Origin: Chamaea fasciata
Taxonomy: Eukaryota; Chordata; Aves; Passeriformes; Sylviidae
Length of the DNA: 64,000 bases
Direction of reading: 5' to 3'
NCBI GenBank assembly: GCA_029207755.1
Contig: JARCOQ010000017.1
Span: forward strand, 6,460,945 to 6,524,944
Below the pieces are notes generated by a model. That model worked only from the letters and a program-made list of their open reading frames with translations. It was not told the origin of the DNA and did no database searches. Below are positions 9,977 through 19,909 of this stretch, piece by piece. Each line of letters opens with the position of its first letter. The first letter of the stretch is position 1. A program made the translations under genes and the position numbers.

Positions 9977-12894
9977 GCGAGGGAAAAGGAATGGGGGAAC
10001 AGCCAACTCATACTCAGGTTAGCATTAAAGCTCCGTGTTAAAGATGAAAGGGGAACCTTTTCAAACTATGTTTTTCCATTTGAAAGTGTTTATTAATCTA
10101 TTCTCTCTGAAGCAAAAAGTTCAATGGAAGACAAAGATCAAAAGTATTTTAATTTAGGTGAATTTTTTTTCCCCCTAAACCAAACCTAACTGAAAATCAG
10201 AGGACTGGAGAAGGTGGCACTTCAGTGTTCTGCTCTGAGATTGACATTTGCTGGGAACAGCCCAACCGGCAGAACAAGGCGATCCCAGCCACTTTTTCCT
10301 CAACCAAACTATGCCTGGGAATTCCCTGTTTCCCCTTCCTGACATCCTTTGACACCAGACCAACCTTCCCTGGGCAAACTTTCCCAGCTAATTCATTTCC
10401 CTGCTTCTACAAAACACGCCTGGCCTCCGAGTGACACGTGGATGTGTGTGTGGCAATGGGTACTCCAGGATGCTCTGATGGGAGCAGCAGAGGAGCAGGG
10501 CAGTGGGATGGAGCCCCAGCCACACTCCCAGCCCACATCCTCTCCCTACACTCATCCACAAACAGGCCACAGCCACAGCTGCCTTTTCCCTCTTGGGTCT
10601 GCCCAAAACCAGCCACAGCTCCCAGTGCTGGGTCCATCCAGGGCACTGCTGGACCATTTTCCTAAAGGCATTTCCTCCCCAATGGCTGCTGTAGCATGGA
10701 GGGGTGCATGGTTTTAAAAAGCAGCCAGAGCTGTTCAAAACACGGCCTCCCAAAGGGCAAACCCCTGCTTCAAGGGACCAACTTCCCAGAGAAAGTGGTC
10801 AGCATGTTTGTCTTGTCCTCTCCAGCCCAGAAATCTTCTGTGCCTCCCCAGCTGGTCCTGCCAACCCACAGCCAGGCCTCACAGGAGCATTGCCGGGCTG
10901 AATAGCCTCAACAATAGAAAACCACTTGTTTGGGGATGTGTATTTGCCATTTTTTCCTTAAAACTCCAACTTGTTCCTTCTATGAAACAGTCCTTAGAAA
11001 ATCCACTGTTTTTGAGGATCTGCTCCACTCTGGAGATTTTTAACGTTTACAGTCTTTAAATGTAATTGTTCAATGCATATTCATGCCCAAGATGTCCTCA
11101 CCTCAGTGCCCAACTTGCGGTCTTCCCAAGGCAGAAACAACCTCCCTTCCAGGCAAGATACTGTGAGAAAGCAGCTCAGGGAAGTGAAGAGATACCTTCC
11201 AGTGCTGCTGTTCCCAGGGAAGCTGCGTGGGGAGGAGATGCTTGGAAACTGCTCTTCACCTTCTGTGTGCCAGCCCCGGCCCAAACGGCAAAGCCACCAC
11301 ACAGCTGCTCCCAGCGAAGCAGCTCCTAAGCTCTGCAAGGGCAAACTCTGCACTTTCAGAAATCCCCTTTGACAGATTGACTTGCCAAGAGGGGAAACTC
11401 CAAATATAAACCCACAAAGCCCTTTTCTCCTTGGTGAAAATATTTGTGGGAAGTGGGGGGGGAACAGATTCCCCTCCCATCTCTGCAGGGAGCAGAAGGA
11501 GTGTCCCAACTCTGCTCTCTGCCATTACTCAAGACCTGGCTCCCAGATCCCAGAGAAGAAACTCTCACATAAATTCATTTCTTTCTAGGAACAAGGTATT
11601 GTGGAGACTTTCTCTACTCCAGAAACTTTTCACATCCTGTGTTTTTCACTCTACTTCTCTATTCACATTATGATTCTCCTCGCTAAGGCCTGGGCTACGG
11701 ATCCAACTTCTACTTTGCAGAGGTAAAGAGCCTCAGAAGTGATAAATATATTATAAGATGGGAAGTTTCATACAATCCTGCCTTAAGGGTGCCAGAGACA
11801 CCAGTGAACTCTGCACCCCACACCCAGGAAGATCAGCATGGGAACATGGGTGGAGTTACTCTTTGTAGAAACCAGTAAAACACAAGAGAAAGAAGGAAAA
11901 GTCAAAGAAAAATACGGAATTTCTTGACAGTGACTTCTGCCCTGCCAAAACTCCAGAAACACCTGGGAACTGAGAGGCTATGTGTGTGTTAACCCCAGGC
12001 TGACCTTTTCATAGCTGCTGTAGGGCTGTAAGGCCAAATAAACCTGAAGTGTGGGCCACCTCAGCCTCCCTCCTTCTCTGCACAGCCAGGGAGCAAACAA
12101 CATCAGCACAATAAATTACCCAAACGGGGATTTGTTGGGGAAAGAAGAGTAATGCACAGTGGTGGTGCGTTCCCAGCTCTGGAAGTCTGAAGCATGGATC
12201 CTTCATGTTCAGCTCCCACGGATGGGAAAGACAAACAGCTACAAAGTGACACAGGAGATGCACTTTGTCATTAAGGAAAGGGCACTAACAACTCAGCCAT
12301 AGAGTTCACAGCTAGAAAAAAAAGAAGCCCTTGCATGTAGAAACTCACACAAACTCACAAAGCAAAGGAAAGGGTGAGTCCTGTGCCCCACTTTGCCACT
12401 AAAGTTCCACATCTGACTTCCCCGTGGAAAGGCGATGCTTCCCCGCCTCTCCCTCCCCTTCACACGCCTCATTTCGTGTCTTCTGGGAAGCCCAGCCCAG
12501 CCCTGGCTCCAGCCTTTACTGTAAATCCTCCTCTTCCCCTTCCTCGCTCAGCTCTCGGGGGCAGAGGGTCCTGGTCCCCCCAGCCTTTGGGCTGAGGACG
12601 GCAGCAGCCCGTACAAAATAAACCCCCCGAGGCTGCCAAAGGAAGGCTCTGCCCCTGCCCAGACAGGGAGGGAGAGACCATTTTGCATCACACAGACTGA
12701 TCTGGGGGGTTCAGGAGTGTAACCTCACCTGTCCTCCTCAAGCCCTGATGCAAAACTGCGGTGGGATTTCAGGAAGGGAAAAGAGTTTCTATTCCTGAGC
12801 TCTAAAGCTATGTCATTCAGCCTCTTCTGAGACTATTGCTGACTTAGGGCGCACTGCTCCCCACAAAGCCCAGGAAGAGCAGCGTGTCCCATCC
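9977..12894. other. Non-coding DNA, no gene recognised
   Basis: Mostly GC-balanced sequence without repeat homology. The clustered frames around 10.35-10.75 and 11.07-11.57 kb occur on both strands at once and show no domain. From about 12.42 kb the sequence becomes C-rich, leading into the CpG-rich region. Confidence 0.55.
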
Positions 12895-13920
12895 AGAACC
12901 CAAGTTTGGAGGCAGCGCCCCAAAGCCGAGCCTCCGGGGGCTGGAGGGGGGGTTTAGTACCGTCTGCTAAAATGGCAGCTGCTCTGACGCCGAGCTACGT
13001 CTTGCGAAGTCAGCCCTGCCCTCATCATCATCATCATCATCTGACTGCCGGGAACTGCTCCGGCTCGCGGAGCTCTGCGGGACGGGGCGGGGGAGGCGCA
13101 GAGCCGGGGACTGGCCTGCCCCTGCGCACCCCCAGCCCCCGGTTTGTCACTCTGGGTTGTTGGGGACAGTCCCGGCAGGAAGGCACCGTGCCCCCCTACT
13201 CTCCCAACACAGCTCGGGTCACTCACGGCCGTAGTCCGGCTCCCCAAAACAAGAACAGGGAAATGCAGGGGTGGCACCTGTCCCGACCCCCGAGCTGCTG
13301 TCCCCCTGCTCCGTGCTCCCCCCGCCTTGGGGACGAGCACGATTCTGGAGGCAAAGGGACCAAGTGGCTCAGACAGACAGCGAGTGGAGGAGGTGGGGGA
13401 GAATGAGGGAGGTTTGGGGTCTTCAGGGAAGGGGGTTCTCGCCCACTTCCAGCCCAGGATTTGCCAAAAGGGGAGGGAGCACCCCGGTCCCAAAGTCACC
13501 AAAGCCACCCTTGGCAGTGACCTTAAGCTCCATCCCGCAGCGGGACACCCCTGCAGCAGGGCCAAGCCCCAGGACTCCCAGGAGGAGGAGAGGGGGCCGA
13601 ATTTCTGTCTTTTCCGACAGCACGAGGTGCCCCCGCTGCCCCCTCACCCCCCGAGAGCTGCCGCGGGACAGCGGGGACACTGCGGGGAAGGGATGCCCAC
13701 TCCTCACTTGGGACCAAGCCGGGAACAAGAGGCGCTGCCAGCCCAGACCCCTCCTCGCCCGGACCCCCGGGAAATCGCCAACCTCGGCCGCGGCCACCCA
13801 GCCCGGAGGGACCGGGGCTGCTCGGTGACAGCACCCGGGACAGAGTCGGACCCGCCGCTCCGCGCCCCAATTCCAGCGGGACACCGGGGACAGCTCCCGC
13901 CTGCTTTCTGGGAAGGGAAA
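12895..13920. promoter_or_regulatory. CpG island 1 (candidate promoter)
   Basis: GC-rich and CpG-dense compared with the surrounding bird DNA: I count about 10 CpG in 13021-13140 alone. A (CAT)6 microsatellite sits inside at 13022-13041. Unmethylated CpG islands of this length usually mark vertebrate promoters or 5' exons. Several long open frames overlap here on both strands (for example 13144-14058 +, 13423-14091 -). This is expected where stop codons are rare, and none shows a recognisable domain. Orientation and transcription are unknown. Confidence 0.65.
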
Positions 13921-13987
13921 ATCCCAACTTCGCAGAGTTTTCCTACTCTTTGTGCGGCTAGAATCCCACACACCCACCGGATCACTT

Positions 13988-14127
13988 GGAGGGGAGAGGA
14001 AAACAAAAAAAGGGAAAAAAAAAAAAAAAGGAAAAGAAAAGAAAAAAAAGGAAAATAAAAGAAAAAAAAAGGAAAAAATAAAGAAAAACAAGGGAAAAAA
14101 GAAAGATTAAGGGGGGGGAAGGGAAAA
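13988..14127 (+). repeat. 140-base polypurine tract
   Basis: Almost pure A/G sequence on the + strand, with A runs separated by GG or G and a G8 run near 14111-14118. A few C and T bases interrupt it. Minus-strand frames across it read as poly-Phe/Leu/Ser and are artefacts. Such tracts can form triplexes (H-DNA) or stabilise R-loops when transcribed. It lies immediately downstream of CpG island 1. Confidence 0.95.
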
Positions 14128-14129
14128 CC

Positions 14130-14499
14130 AAGTTCTCCTTGTTTTTCCCGAGGCAGGTGAAGGAGGGAAGAGAAGGGGGGAGGGCAGGCAGGTTTGAAAG
14201 AGCCGAAGGGGACAAGTTGTGCCCGGGTTTCCCGGCGGTAGCAGCCGGCGCTGGTTTGTGCTTTGCAACACGCGCCTGCTCCAATCTGCGCCGCTCGGGA
14301 ACAATAAACAGGATCATACAAAGAAGTGGAAAGGCGGCATCTTTGCTTCTGGTTTCTATGACAGCATCAGAGAGAGACAAACCAACTATAAACTCTAATT
14401 CCTAGATTCCTCCTCCCCCCGCTCCCGAACTCCCTTTTGTCTGCCATTAATTAAAGTGGCCATATGGAAAAGGCTGATAATAACAGCAGATGAGCCAAC
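14130..14499. promoter_or_regulatory. GC-to-AT transition block, candidate conserved element
   Basis: The first part (14159-14215) is again purine-rich, followed by CpG-containing sequence to about 14300. Then comes repeat-free AT-leaning DNA with a CATTAATTAAAG homeodomain site near 14444 and GGCTGATAATAACAG near 14471. It is flanked by polypurine tracts and CpG islands, which suggests 5' regulatory DNA. No coding frame recognised. Confidence 0.35.
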
Positions 14500-14524
14500 G
14501 AGAGAGAGGGAAAGGGAAAGAAAG

Positions 14525-14565
<41 letters not shown>
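14500..14565 (+). repeat. Polypurine tract with (A)32
   Basis: GA-rich lead-in (GAGAGAGGG, GGGAAAG) ending in an uninterrupted run of 32 A at 14531-14562. It is the second of five + strand purine tracts in a 3 kb interval. Confidence 0.96.
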
Positions 14566-14566
<1 letters not shown>

Positions 14567-14569
14567 AAC

Positions 14570-14985
14570 TAAAAGTAGCGGCAGGGCGACGGCGAGGATT
14601 TAGCCGGGGCTTTTCGCACTTGTTTTCAGCGACTGCACGAAGCGAGGGGTCTCAACAATAGCGGGAGGAGAGAGGCTGCCCCCGCGCTGCTGCCCGGCCG
14701 GATCAAGGGGGGCAACCTGCCCCCTTCCCCTGCCCAGCTCCGGGGAGCCTAGCATGCCCCAAACCTCCTGCTCCGAGAGCGCTGATCCCCACGACCTGCC
14801 CCTTTGTGTGGCAGAGCCCCCGAGGGTGCCGAGCCCCCTTTGGGGCCGCCTCCCCGAGGAGGGTCGGTCCCACCCGGCGGCAAACTGCACCCCAAAGTCA
14901 GCCCGGCTGGTCGATGGCAGCGCAAACACATCCTCAGGCACCAGCCCCCTGCCCCTCGCTCCCTCCCCGAATAACCCACGGAACA
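14570..14985. promoter_or_regulatory. CpG island 2
   Basis: CpG-dense block beginning with 'gcggcagggcgacggcgagg' and continuing through CCGGCCGG and CCGAGCCCC segments. It is separated from island 1 by purine tracts. Open frames here (14600-14998 -, 14806-15144 +) have no recognisable domain. Confidence 0.6.
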
Positions 14986-15172
14986 ACCACCACAACAAAC
15001 TTTGCTAAAATTGATAAAGAGATTAGCCAAGCAAAGCCTCTTCCGAGCAAGCTAAAAATAAGAGCACGCAGATTTCTGTCGTGGTCAACGTATAGAGAGA
15101 AATCCACAAACATGGCACACTTCCCTTGTGCTTCGCTGCTATAAATAGAGAACTCTAAAGTAGGCAATAATC
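14986..15172. promoter_or_regulatory. AT-rich block between CpG islands ending in a TATA box
   Basis: A complex AT-leaning segment placed between two CpG islands, repeat-free, with TTGATAAAGAG and GCTAAAAATAAGAG elements. A perfect TATAAATA lies near its end. The contrast in composition with its flanks and its position suggest promoter-proximal or conserved regulatory sequence. Function is inferred. Confidence 0.35.
15140..15147 (+). promoter_or_regulatory. TATA box candidate (TATAAATA)
   Basis: TATAAATAG matches the TBP consensus and sits at the border of CpG island 3. If used, transcription would run on the + strand and start about 30 bases downstream, near 15170, at the beginning of the third polypurine tract. 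No transcript evidence is available, and TATA-like sequences occur by chance in AT-rich DNA. Confidence 0.35.
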
Positions 15173-15224
15173 GGAAAGAAGAGGGAGGGGGGGAGGAAGG
15201 GAAAAAAAGGAGAAAAAAGAAAAG
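15173..15224 (+). repeat. Polypurine tract (GGGA/AAAG-rich)
   Basis: About 52 bases of uninterrupted A and G with a G7 run, lying just after the TATA candidate. Third of the same-strand purine tracts. Confidence 0.95.
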
Positions 15225-15239
15225 TCTGGCAGTGGCAGA

Positions 15240-15560
15240 AGGGAGCAGCCGCCAGCCCTCCGCACCCGCGTCCCCGGGCGAGGGGCCCGCGGAGCTCCCC
15301 AACGCCCCCGGAGTGCGGAGCTGCGGACTTGGGCCGGAGTTTGGGCAGGAAGGGGCCTGGGGGTGAGGGGAGCGCGGTGAGGGACGCGCGGAGCCCCGGT
15401 CCCGCCCGGCCGTCAGCACCTCCGAGAGCTCCGCGGGGCCGCCGCCGCCGGCGCAAACTCCTCCCGGCGCCCGGGAGCGTCTTCTGCTAACACCTCCCTC
15501 CGGATAAACATCCACCGATCTCGCGGTTCACAAACCCGGCAAGCATCCTCTTCCAGAAAT
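15240..15560. promoter_or_regulatory. CpG island 3
   Basis: CpG-dense sequence including CCCGGGCGAGGGGCCCGCGG, GCCGCCGCCGCCGGCG and CGCGCGG elements. Minus-strand frame 14934-15515 spans it but crosses the neighbouring purine tract as a poly-Phe/Ser reading, so I do not accept it. This is consistent with a promoter or 5' UTR exon of an unidentified gene. Confidence 0.6.
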
Positions 15561-15888
15561 ATTCAGAAAGTTTCCCGGTTGAATGCGACGTTGTGGTTTT
15601 GGTTTTGGTTTGTTTGGTGTTTTTTTTTTTAATAAATCTCCTCCTTTCTCATCTTATTCAACCTCTTTTCAGTCAGAAGCATAACACGTCCACTAGCGTC
15701 TCGCAGCCGGCGAGAGAGCGAGCGAGCAAAGATGGACCTAGGAGCATGATGATCATCATAAAAATCCCCTCGGTTCTCCAGTGCAATTTTCAAAACAACA
15801 ACCCAGCCTTCGTGCTGTAAAGGCGAAACGCCTGCGTCTGTTTACATCAACTGTGTGCTCCGAAAGCCTTTCCCCTCTGTCTCAATCC
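15561..15888. other. Non-coding DNA between CpG island 3 and a purine tract
   Basis: The segment includes a T-rich stretch (15620-15630), a GATGATCATCAT palindromic element near 15748, and CpG-containing, repeat-free DNA up to 15888. It could be 5' UTR or promoter-proximal sequence. No open frame is convincing. Confidence 0.4.
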
Positions 15889-15963
15889 AAGGGAGGGGAG
15901 GGGAGGGAAAAAAAAAAAAAAAAAAAAAAGGAGGAAAAAAAAAGAAAAAAAAAAAAAAAAAAG
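15889..15963 (+). repeat. Polypurine tract (GGGGA)n/(A)n
   Basis: It begins with GGGAGGGGAGGGGAGGGA and continues into long A runs broken by GGAGG and G. About 75 bases are purine only on the + strand. Fourth tract of the series. Confidence 0.96.
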
Positions 15964-15984
15964 CCAGCATTATCTGCCTTTGTC

Positions 15985-16090
15985 AGCGAAAGAACATAAT
16001 ATTGACTTACCTTTCCCCACAGCTATTGTCTGCCCCTTTACAAAATGACATCACGGAAACCAATCATGAAATTTGCATGGGGGAGGTTGT
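15985..16090. promoter_or_regulatory. CRE / CCAAT / octamer cluster beside splice-site-like sequences
   Basis: Within 33 bases on the + strand lie TGACATCA (16046-16053, one mismatch to the CRE TGACGTCA), CCAAT (16060-16064, the NF-Y core) and ATTTGCAT (16071-16078, an exact octamer). Just upstream, ACTTACCT (16005-16012) is a strong splice donor if read on the minus strand (AG|GTAAGT context), while TTTCCCCACAG ending at 16022 is a good acceptor on the + strand. It could therefore be a promoter with a nearby exon boundary, but strand and use cannot be decided from one sequence. Confidence 0.4.
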
Positions 16091-16375
16091 GGGGGGAGAG
16101 TTCTTGGAGGGCAGCCCACTTCCCTACACCAGTAACACGCGTGTAAGACGGGTTGTTGGTTTCAATTAAATATCTGATACTCCTTAGTGTGTGAACTCTT
16201 AAGCCTGCTAAAGGCAATGTCTCATTTACTTAATGACCGCTCTCATTAATGGAAATGGCACAGAGGGGGCTTGCTGCGCCTTCCCTTTGTAAATACACTA
16301 CCCATGAACCCTTGGGGTTGCAATATATCTGTTTACTCTCTGAGGTGAAATAAATTTACAGTATAGCATCAAAGA
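16091..16375. promoter_or_regulatory. AT-rich candidate regulatory block
   Basis: Repeat-free sequence with TCAATTAAATATCTGATAC, CTCATTTACTTAATGACC and CTCATTAATGG elements, all homeodomain-type, followed by AAATAAATTTACAG. It is continuous with the motif cluster upstream and the CpG-rich stretch downstream. No coding potential. Confidence 0.3.
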
Positions 16376-16850
16376 GAGCGAGCGAGAGAGATGGAGCGGC
16401 TGCCTTGAGTGCACCGAGAGTTGGGGCTCTCCCAGCCCCGCCGGCTCCTCTCTCCTGGCGTTCCCCCCTCCCCGAGACCCGGCAGAAGGTGAATGATTTT
16501 ACCCGAGCTGATTCATAATTAATATGCACGAGGCTCGGGGCTCCTCTGACAGCAGCAACACAAAAGGACGGCGAGCGCGACGAGCGCCGTCCCGCGTCCC
16601 CCCCGCGCATCCCGGCGCGTGGTACGGCCCAATAATTCCTAATAGCAGCAAGCAGCGAGTGACAGATGCCCTGGGTTAGCACAGCTCCAGCGAAAGTACT
16701 TTACAATATTTATTGGTGGTTAGGAAGATGACCTATCACCATAAAGAACAGACTGGGAAATTTATCGCCTCTATGAACCTGGAAGTATTGCATATTAGCT
16801 GATATACATATTCAAAAGCCGGTGGTTAAAAGGTGTATAAATATTTTAAT
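16376..16850. promoter_or_regulatory. CpG-rich patch with AT-rich downstream element
   Basis: CpG-dense at about 16376-16640, including a perfect 8-bp GC hairpin (GGACGGCG 16566-16573 with CGCCGTCC 16585-16592). It is interrupted by AATTAATATGCA near 16517 and followed by complex AT-rich DNA (ACAATATTTATTGG near 16704, GCATATTAGCTGATATACATATTC region near 16791). The alternation suggests conserved promoter-proximal DNA. The minus-strand frame at 16356-16682 has no recognisable domain. Confidence 0.4.
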
Positions 16851-16866
16851 TTTTTTCCTCCCCTTA

Positions 16867-16919
16867 AGAGGAAAAAAGAAAAAAAAAAGAAAAAAAAAAA
16901 AAAGAAAGAAAAAAAAAGA
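16867..16919 (+). repeat. A-rich polypurine tract
   Basis: About 53 bases of A runs broken by single G. Fifth and last of the same-strand purine tracts in the 13.98-16.92 kb interval. Confidence 0.95.
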
Positions 16920-17154
16920 CACTATGTATTCCCAGCAGACAACACTTCACCTCAGGGAAGGTGGTTTACATTTTACATTATGGGTGTTGGGATGGGAAGA
17001 ACAACATAAGTCTTAAAAGAAAACGGTAACTAAAACAGTTTAGGGATTGTTTCTAAGTGAGAAAAGTGCACGTTCTTGCATTATGCATCTTTTCCTCTCA
17101 GAAACAGTCACACTTTTCAGGAGTTAGCATTGTCTTTCCTTGAAAATGCTTTTT

Positions 17155-17420
17155 TTCGTGAGATCCGGCCACCCCGGGAGGCGAAAGTCCTGGCCGAGCG
17201 GGAGGGAGGGAGGCTCTGGGGAGAGACCCCGGCACGGCGCGGCAGGAAGGGCACCAGCACATCCCATCCCTGCCCCCTGCCAGACGGGAGCATTAGCACT
17301 TAGATTGCAACTTTTCGGAAACAGCGAGGGAAAACACAGCCAGGCTGCAGCCCCACGGGCTAGGGAGAGGAGAGGGGGGAGCGACAGCTTCCTGTCCAAC
17401 GCTTTCCCCTGCACCCTCGT
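17155..17420. promoter_or_regulatory. CpG-rich patch
   Basis: A smaller CpG-rich block (CCGGCCACCCCGGGAGGCG, GGCCGAGCGGG, GGCACGGCGCGGC). Open frames on both strands show no domain. It probably belongs to the same promoter-like mosaic. Confidence 0.45.
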
Positions 17421-19079
17421 GCCATCCCCAGCACCACCGAGACAATTAAGACTTTCCTGTCATCTTAATGAAGATTTCCAAAAAGATGCGGGAGCTCACA
17501 AATGGACAGAAACCCCAGGAGTCCTCGGAGAGCTGAGGCGGAATCTGGCAGGGAAAGTTGAATCCTGCTGAGGATGCACTCTCCTGTGGGAAACTCCAGC
17601 TCCAGAGCTCCAGGGGCCCCAGGCTCCTCTCCGGCTCACCCCCACCCTGGGCGGGTCAGGTGCAGGCAGGAGAGGGGAAAGCCTCTCAGACTGCCCAAAA
17701 CCCGGCAAACCGGGCTTGGCAGGGTGCTGCCGGCAGCTCCGTGTCACACACAGACCATTGCAGGGCACATGGCAGGAAGGAGGGACTCCATTTCCCATCT
17801 CAGGAATTTTATTGAGGAGAGGGTGGCAGAAATACTAATTTAAAACTGTTGAGGCCTCTTTGGAGGTTGTTAGGATGCCCATTTCCATGGCTTGCCAGCC
17901 TGGTGTGCTCCTAAACCATTAACATAAAAGAGATATTCTGCGGAGAGTACTCCTGAAAAGCTGTTTTCTGTCTCCTTTGGACACACCACGAAGACAGGGA
18001 TATTTTACATCCTAAACCTTTGGCATTCAGAAATTCTATTAAACTCTTATCTGCAGGCAGCAGGCCTGGTGCTACACTGCATCTCCATTGTTCTGCACCC
18101 GCGATAGAATCAAAGGGAGGGCTGGGTGGACTCGGCTCCCCTCCGCTCACAATGCTGCCTGCTCCTCTCCACCGCTGTTTCATTTAGAGCCCTAACGCTA
18201 AAACTTGAGAAACAAAAGCACAATGGATTCGGCTGGGAGGCAGCAGGGAAGTGTGTTTACTTGCGTGTGCTCCCCCATAAATTGGAGCAACACGCAGCCT
18301 GCATGGATATGAGCACACACATGTGCCTCTCCGAGCGTTAAGAGAGGGATTTTATTACTGCTGCTGTTGCATTTATTAACACGCCACGCACCTACGAGCC
18401 CTAAGGCAGCTGACAGCTCTGATACCATCCGGCTGAGCTCTGGGCTGCCAGAGGGTGTTCGGCTTTTCTTTGTTCCCAAACTCGCCAGACTCCCCTCTGC
18501 TCCTCACCCAAAATGTTGCAAAGAAGCGGCTCCTTTCCCGGAGTTTCTCACTGCTACCAACTTCAGCAGCGGCAGGAATTCCCACCTCGCAGCCCCTAAT
18601 TCCCTTCCTAGCCACAGAAGATCCCCGTCTCAGGCCAAAAGCCCCACACCCCGCGCTGGAGCAGCCCGCGGCGGAACTCGAGGCCACGCGTGGGCTGCAG
18701 GCGGCGGCGGGTCAGCACCACGGACAGCTCCCCGCTCCCTCCGCCGCACTTTCGACCTTTTTGGGAATTTTTCAGCCATTTTTTAAAAGTGTTTCTCCCG
18801 CACACGCTCCCTAAACCCCTCCAGAGTCACCCCACAGCTGTCTTCAGGGAGGAGATAATTATCGTGCGTTTCCAGGTCTCAAAGAGACGTCGCTTCCCTG
18901 AAGGGAGACGTGCAGCTGAGAGGTCTAAAATAAACGTTCACGTATTTTCGTCTTCAGGGGGTTTAAGACGGGGGCTCCGAGAGTCCCTGCCTGCAGGGCG
19001 CCTGCAGAGCTGAACCCAGAGAGGATTTTTAAAAGCAGATTCCCTTCACACCCCTCCCCTGCTCTCCATGGCATTTTTC
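17421..19079. other. Non-coding DNA with a minor CpG patch
   Basis: Mixed sequence without repeats. A short CpG-rich patch lies at about 18640-18760 (GCCCGCGGCGG, GGCGGCGGG). Overlapping frames such as 18367-18786 (+) cover the patch and are not recognisable. It may hold 5' UTR or intronic DNA of an unidentified gene. Confidence 0.4.
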
Positions 19080-19500
19080 CCCCTCGTGTTTTCAGATCAA
19101 GCTCTTCAAGTTTGAAATTATTTAAAATAAAACTCCATTTGCTTGTGTAAACACAGCTATAAACCCACCGCACGGTGTTCCATCGGCTTCTTTGAGTCTG
19201 TTTCAAAGAAAATTAGATCTCAAACTTTACGCATTTGTAATTGGCACCAACTTCTCCGGTTACCAGCTGGGGGTGAAAGATTTTTTTTTTCCTTGTTTCT
19301 TTCTGAAAGCTTCTATGCAGATGGGCTGGCTGCCTTAATGCCTCAGACTACAATTAGTGCTGTTGTATGCCGAATAGAAATGGCCAGCATTAATATTGTA
19401 TATGGAACAGCTGAAGGGTTGCGAAGAAACCTGCCCACTACAGGCCCCTGGCAGATGGAACAACATGCACAGGCACAAAAAAACTTTTAATAACCCTTTG
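19080..19500. promoter_or_regulatory. Candidate conserved non-coding block
   Basis: Complex AT-leaning sequence with GAAATTATTTAAAATAAAAC, CTACAATTAGTGC and CAGCATTAATATTG elements, free of recognised repeats. It lies between two CpG-rich regions. No coding frame is supported: the plus-strand frame at 19143-19490 has no domain. Confidence 0.3.
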
Positions 19501-19909
19501 CTCGCTCTCCAGCGCGCCCCTTCGCTCCGATTTGGGCGGGTCCTTCCCGAAGAGGCAATGCCTTTGTCTAAGCCAAATCTAGAGCTCTTTTCTCCCTGAA
19601 GAACAACAATTGGAGCAATCATCGTCTTTTGCAAAAGGCACCTCGCATTATCCCAAAACTTCCTCTTTTGTGCCTCGGTTTAATGCAGGCGCTGAAACAC
19701 ACACTCAGCTGAACGGGCATGAACTAATTTTTTTATTTAATAACATCGCCCGCACCCCTTTATTATCCAGCAACGTGCAAGAGGGGTGGAAAAAGAGCCC
19801 ATAAAGCCCAATCAAACCAACCACCACCACCACCCCATTGCCCAGCAGAACTGCGACCAGAAACTGCAGAAAACAGGATTTTCTCCTCGCCCCCCTCCCC
19901 TTCTCTCCT

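Noticed and set aside
13022..13041. Poly-His stretch (six His) in a plus-strand frame
   Set aside because: It is a (CAT)6 microsatellite, read as poly-Met on the other strand. No supporting gene structure.
13144..14091. Overlapping frames of 304 (+) and 222 (-) codons
   Set aside because: They lie in a CpG island where stops are rare, overlap on opposite strands, and run into the purine tract as poly-Lys/Arg or poly-Phe/Ser.
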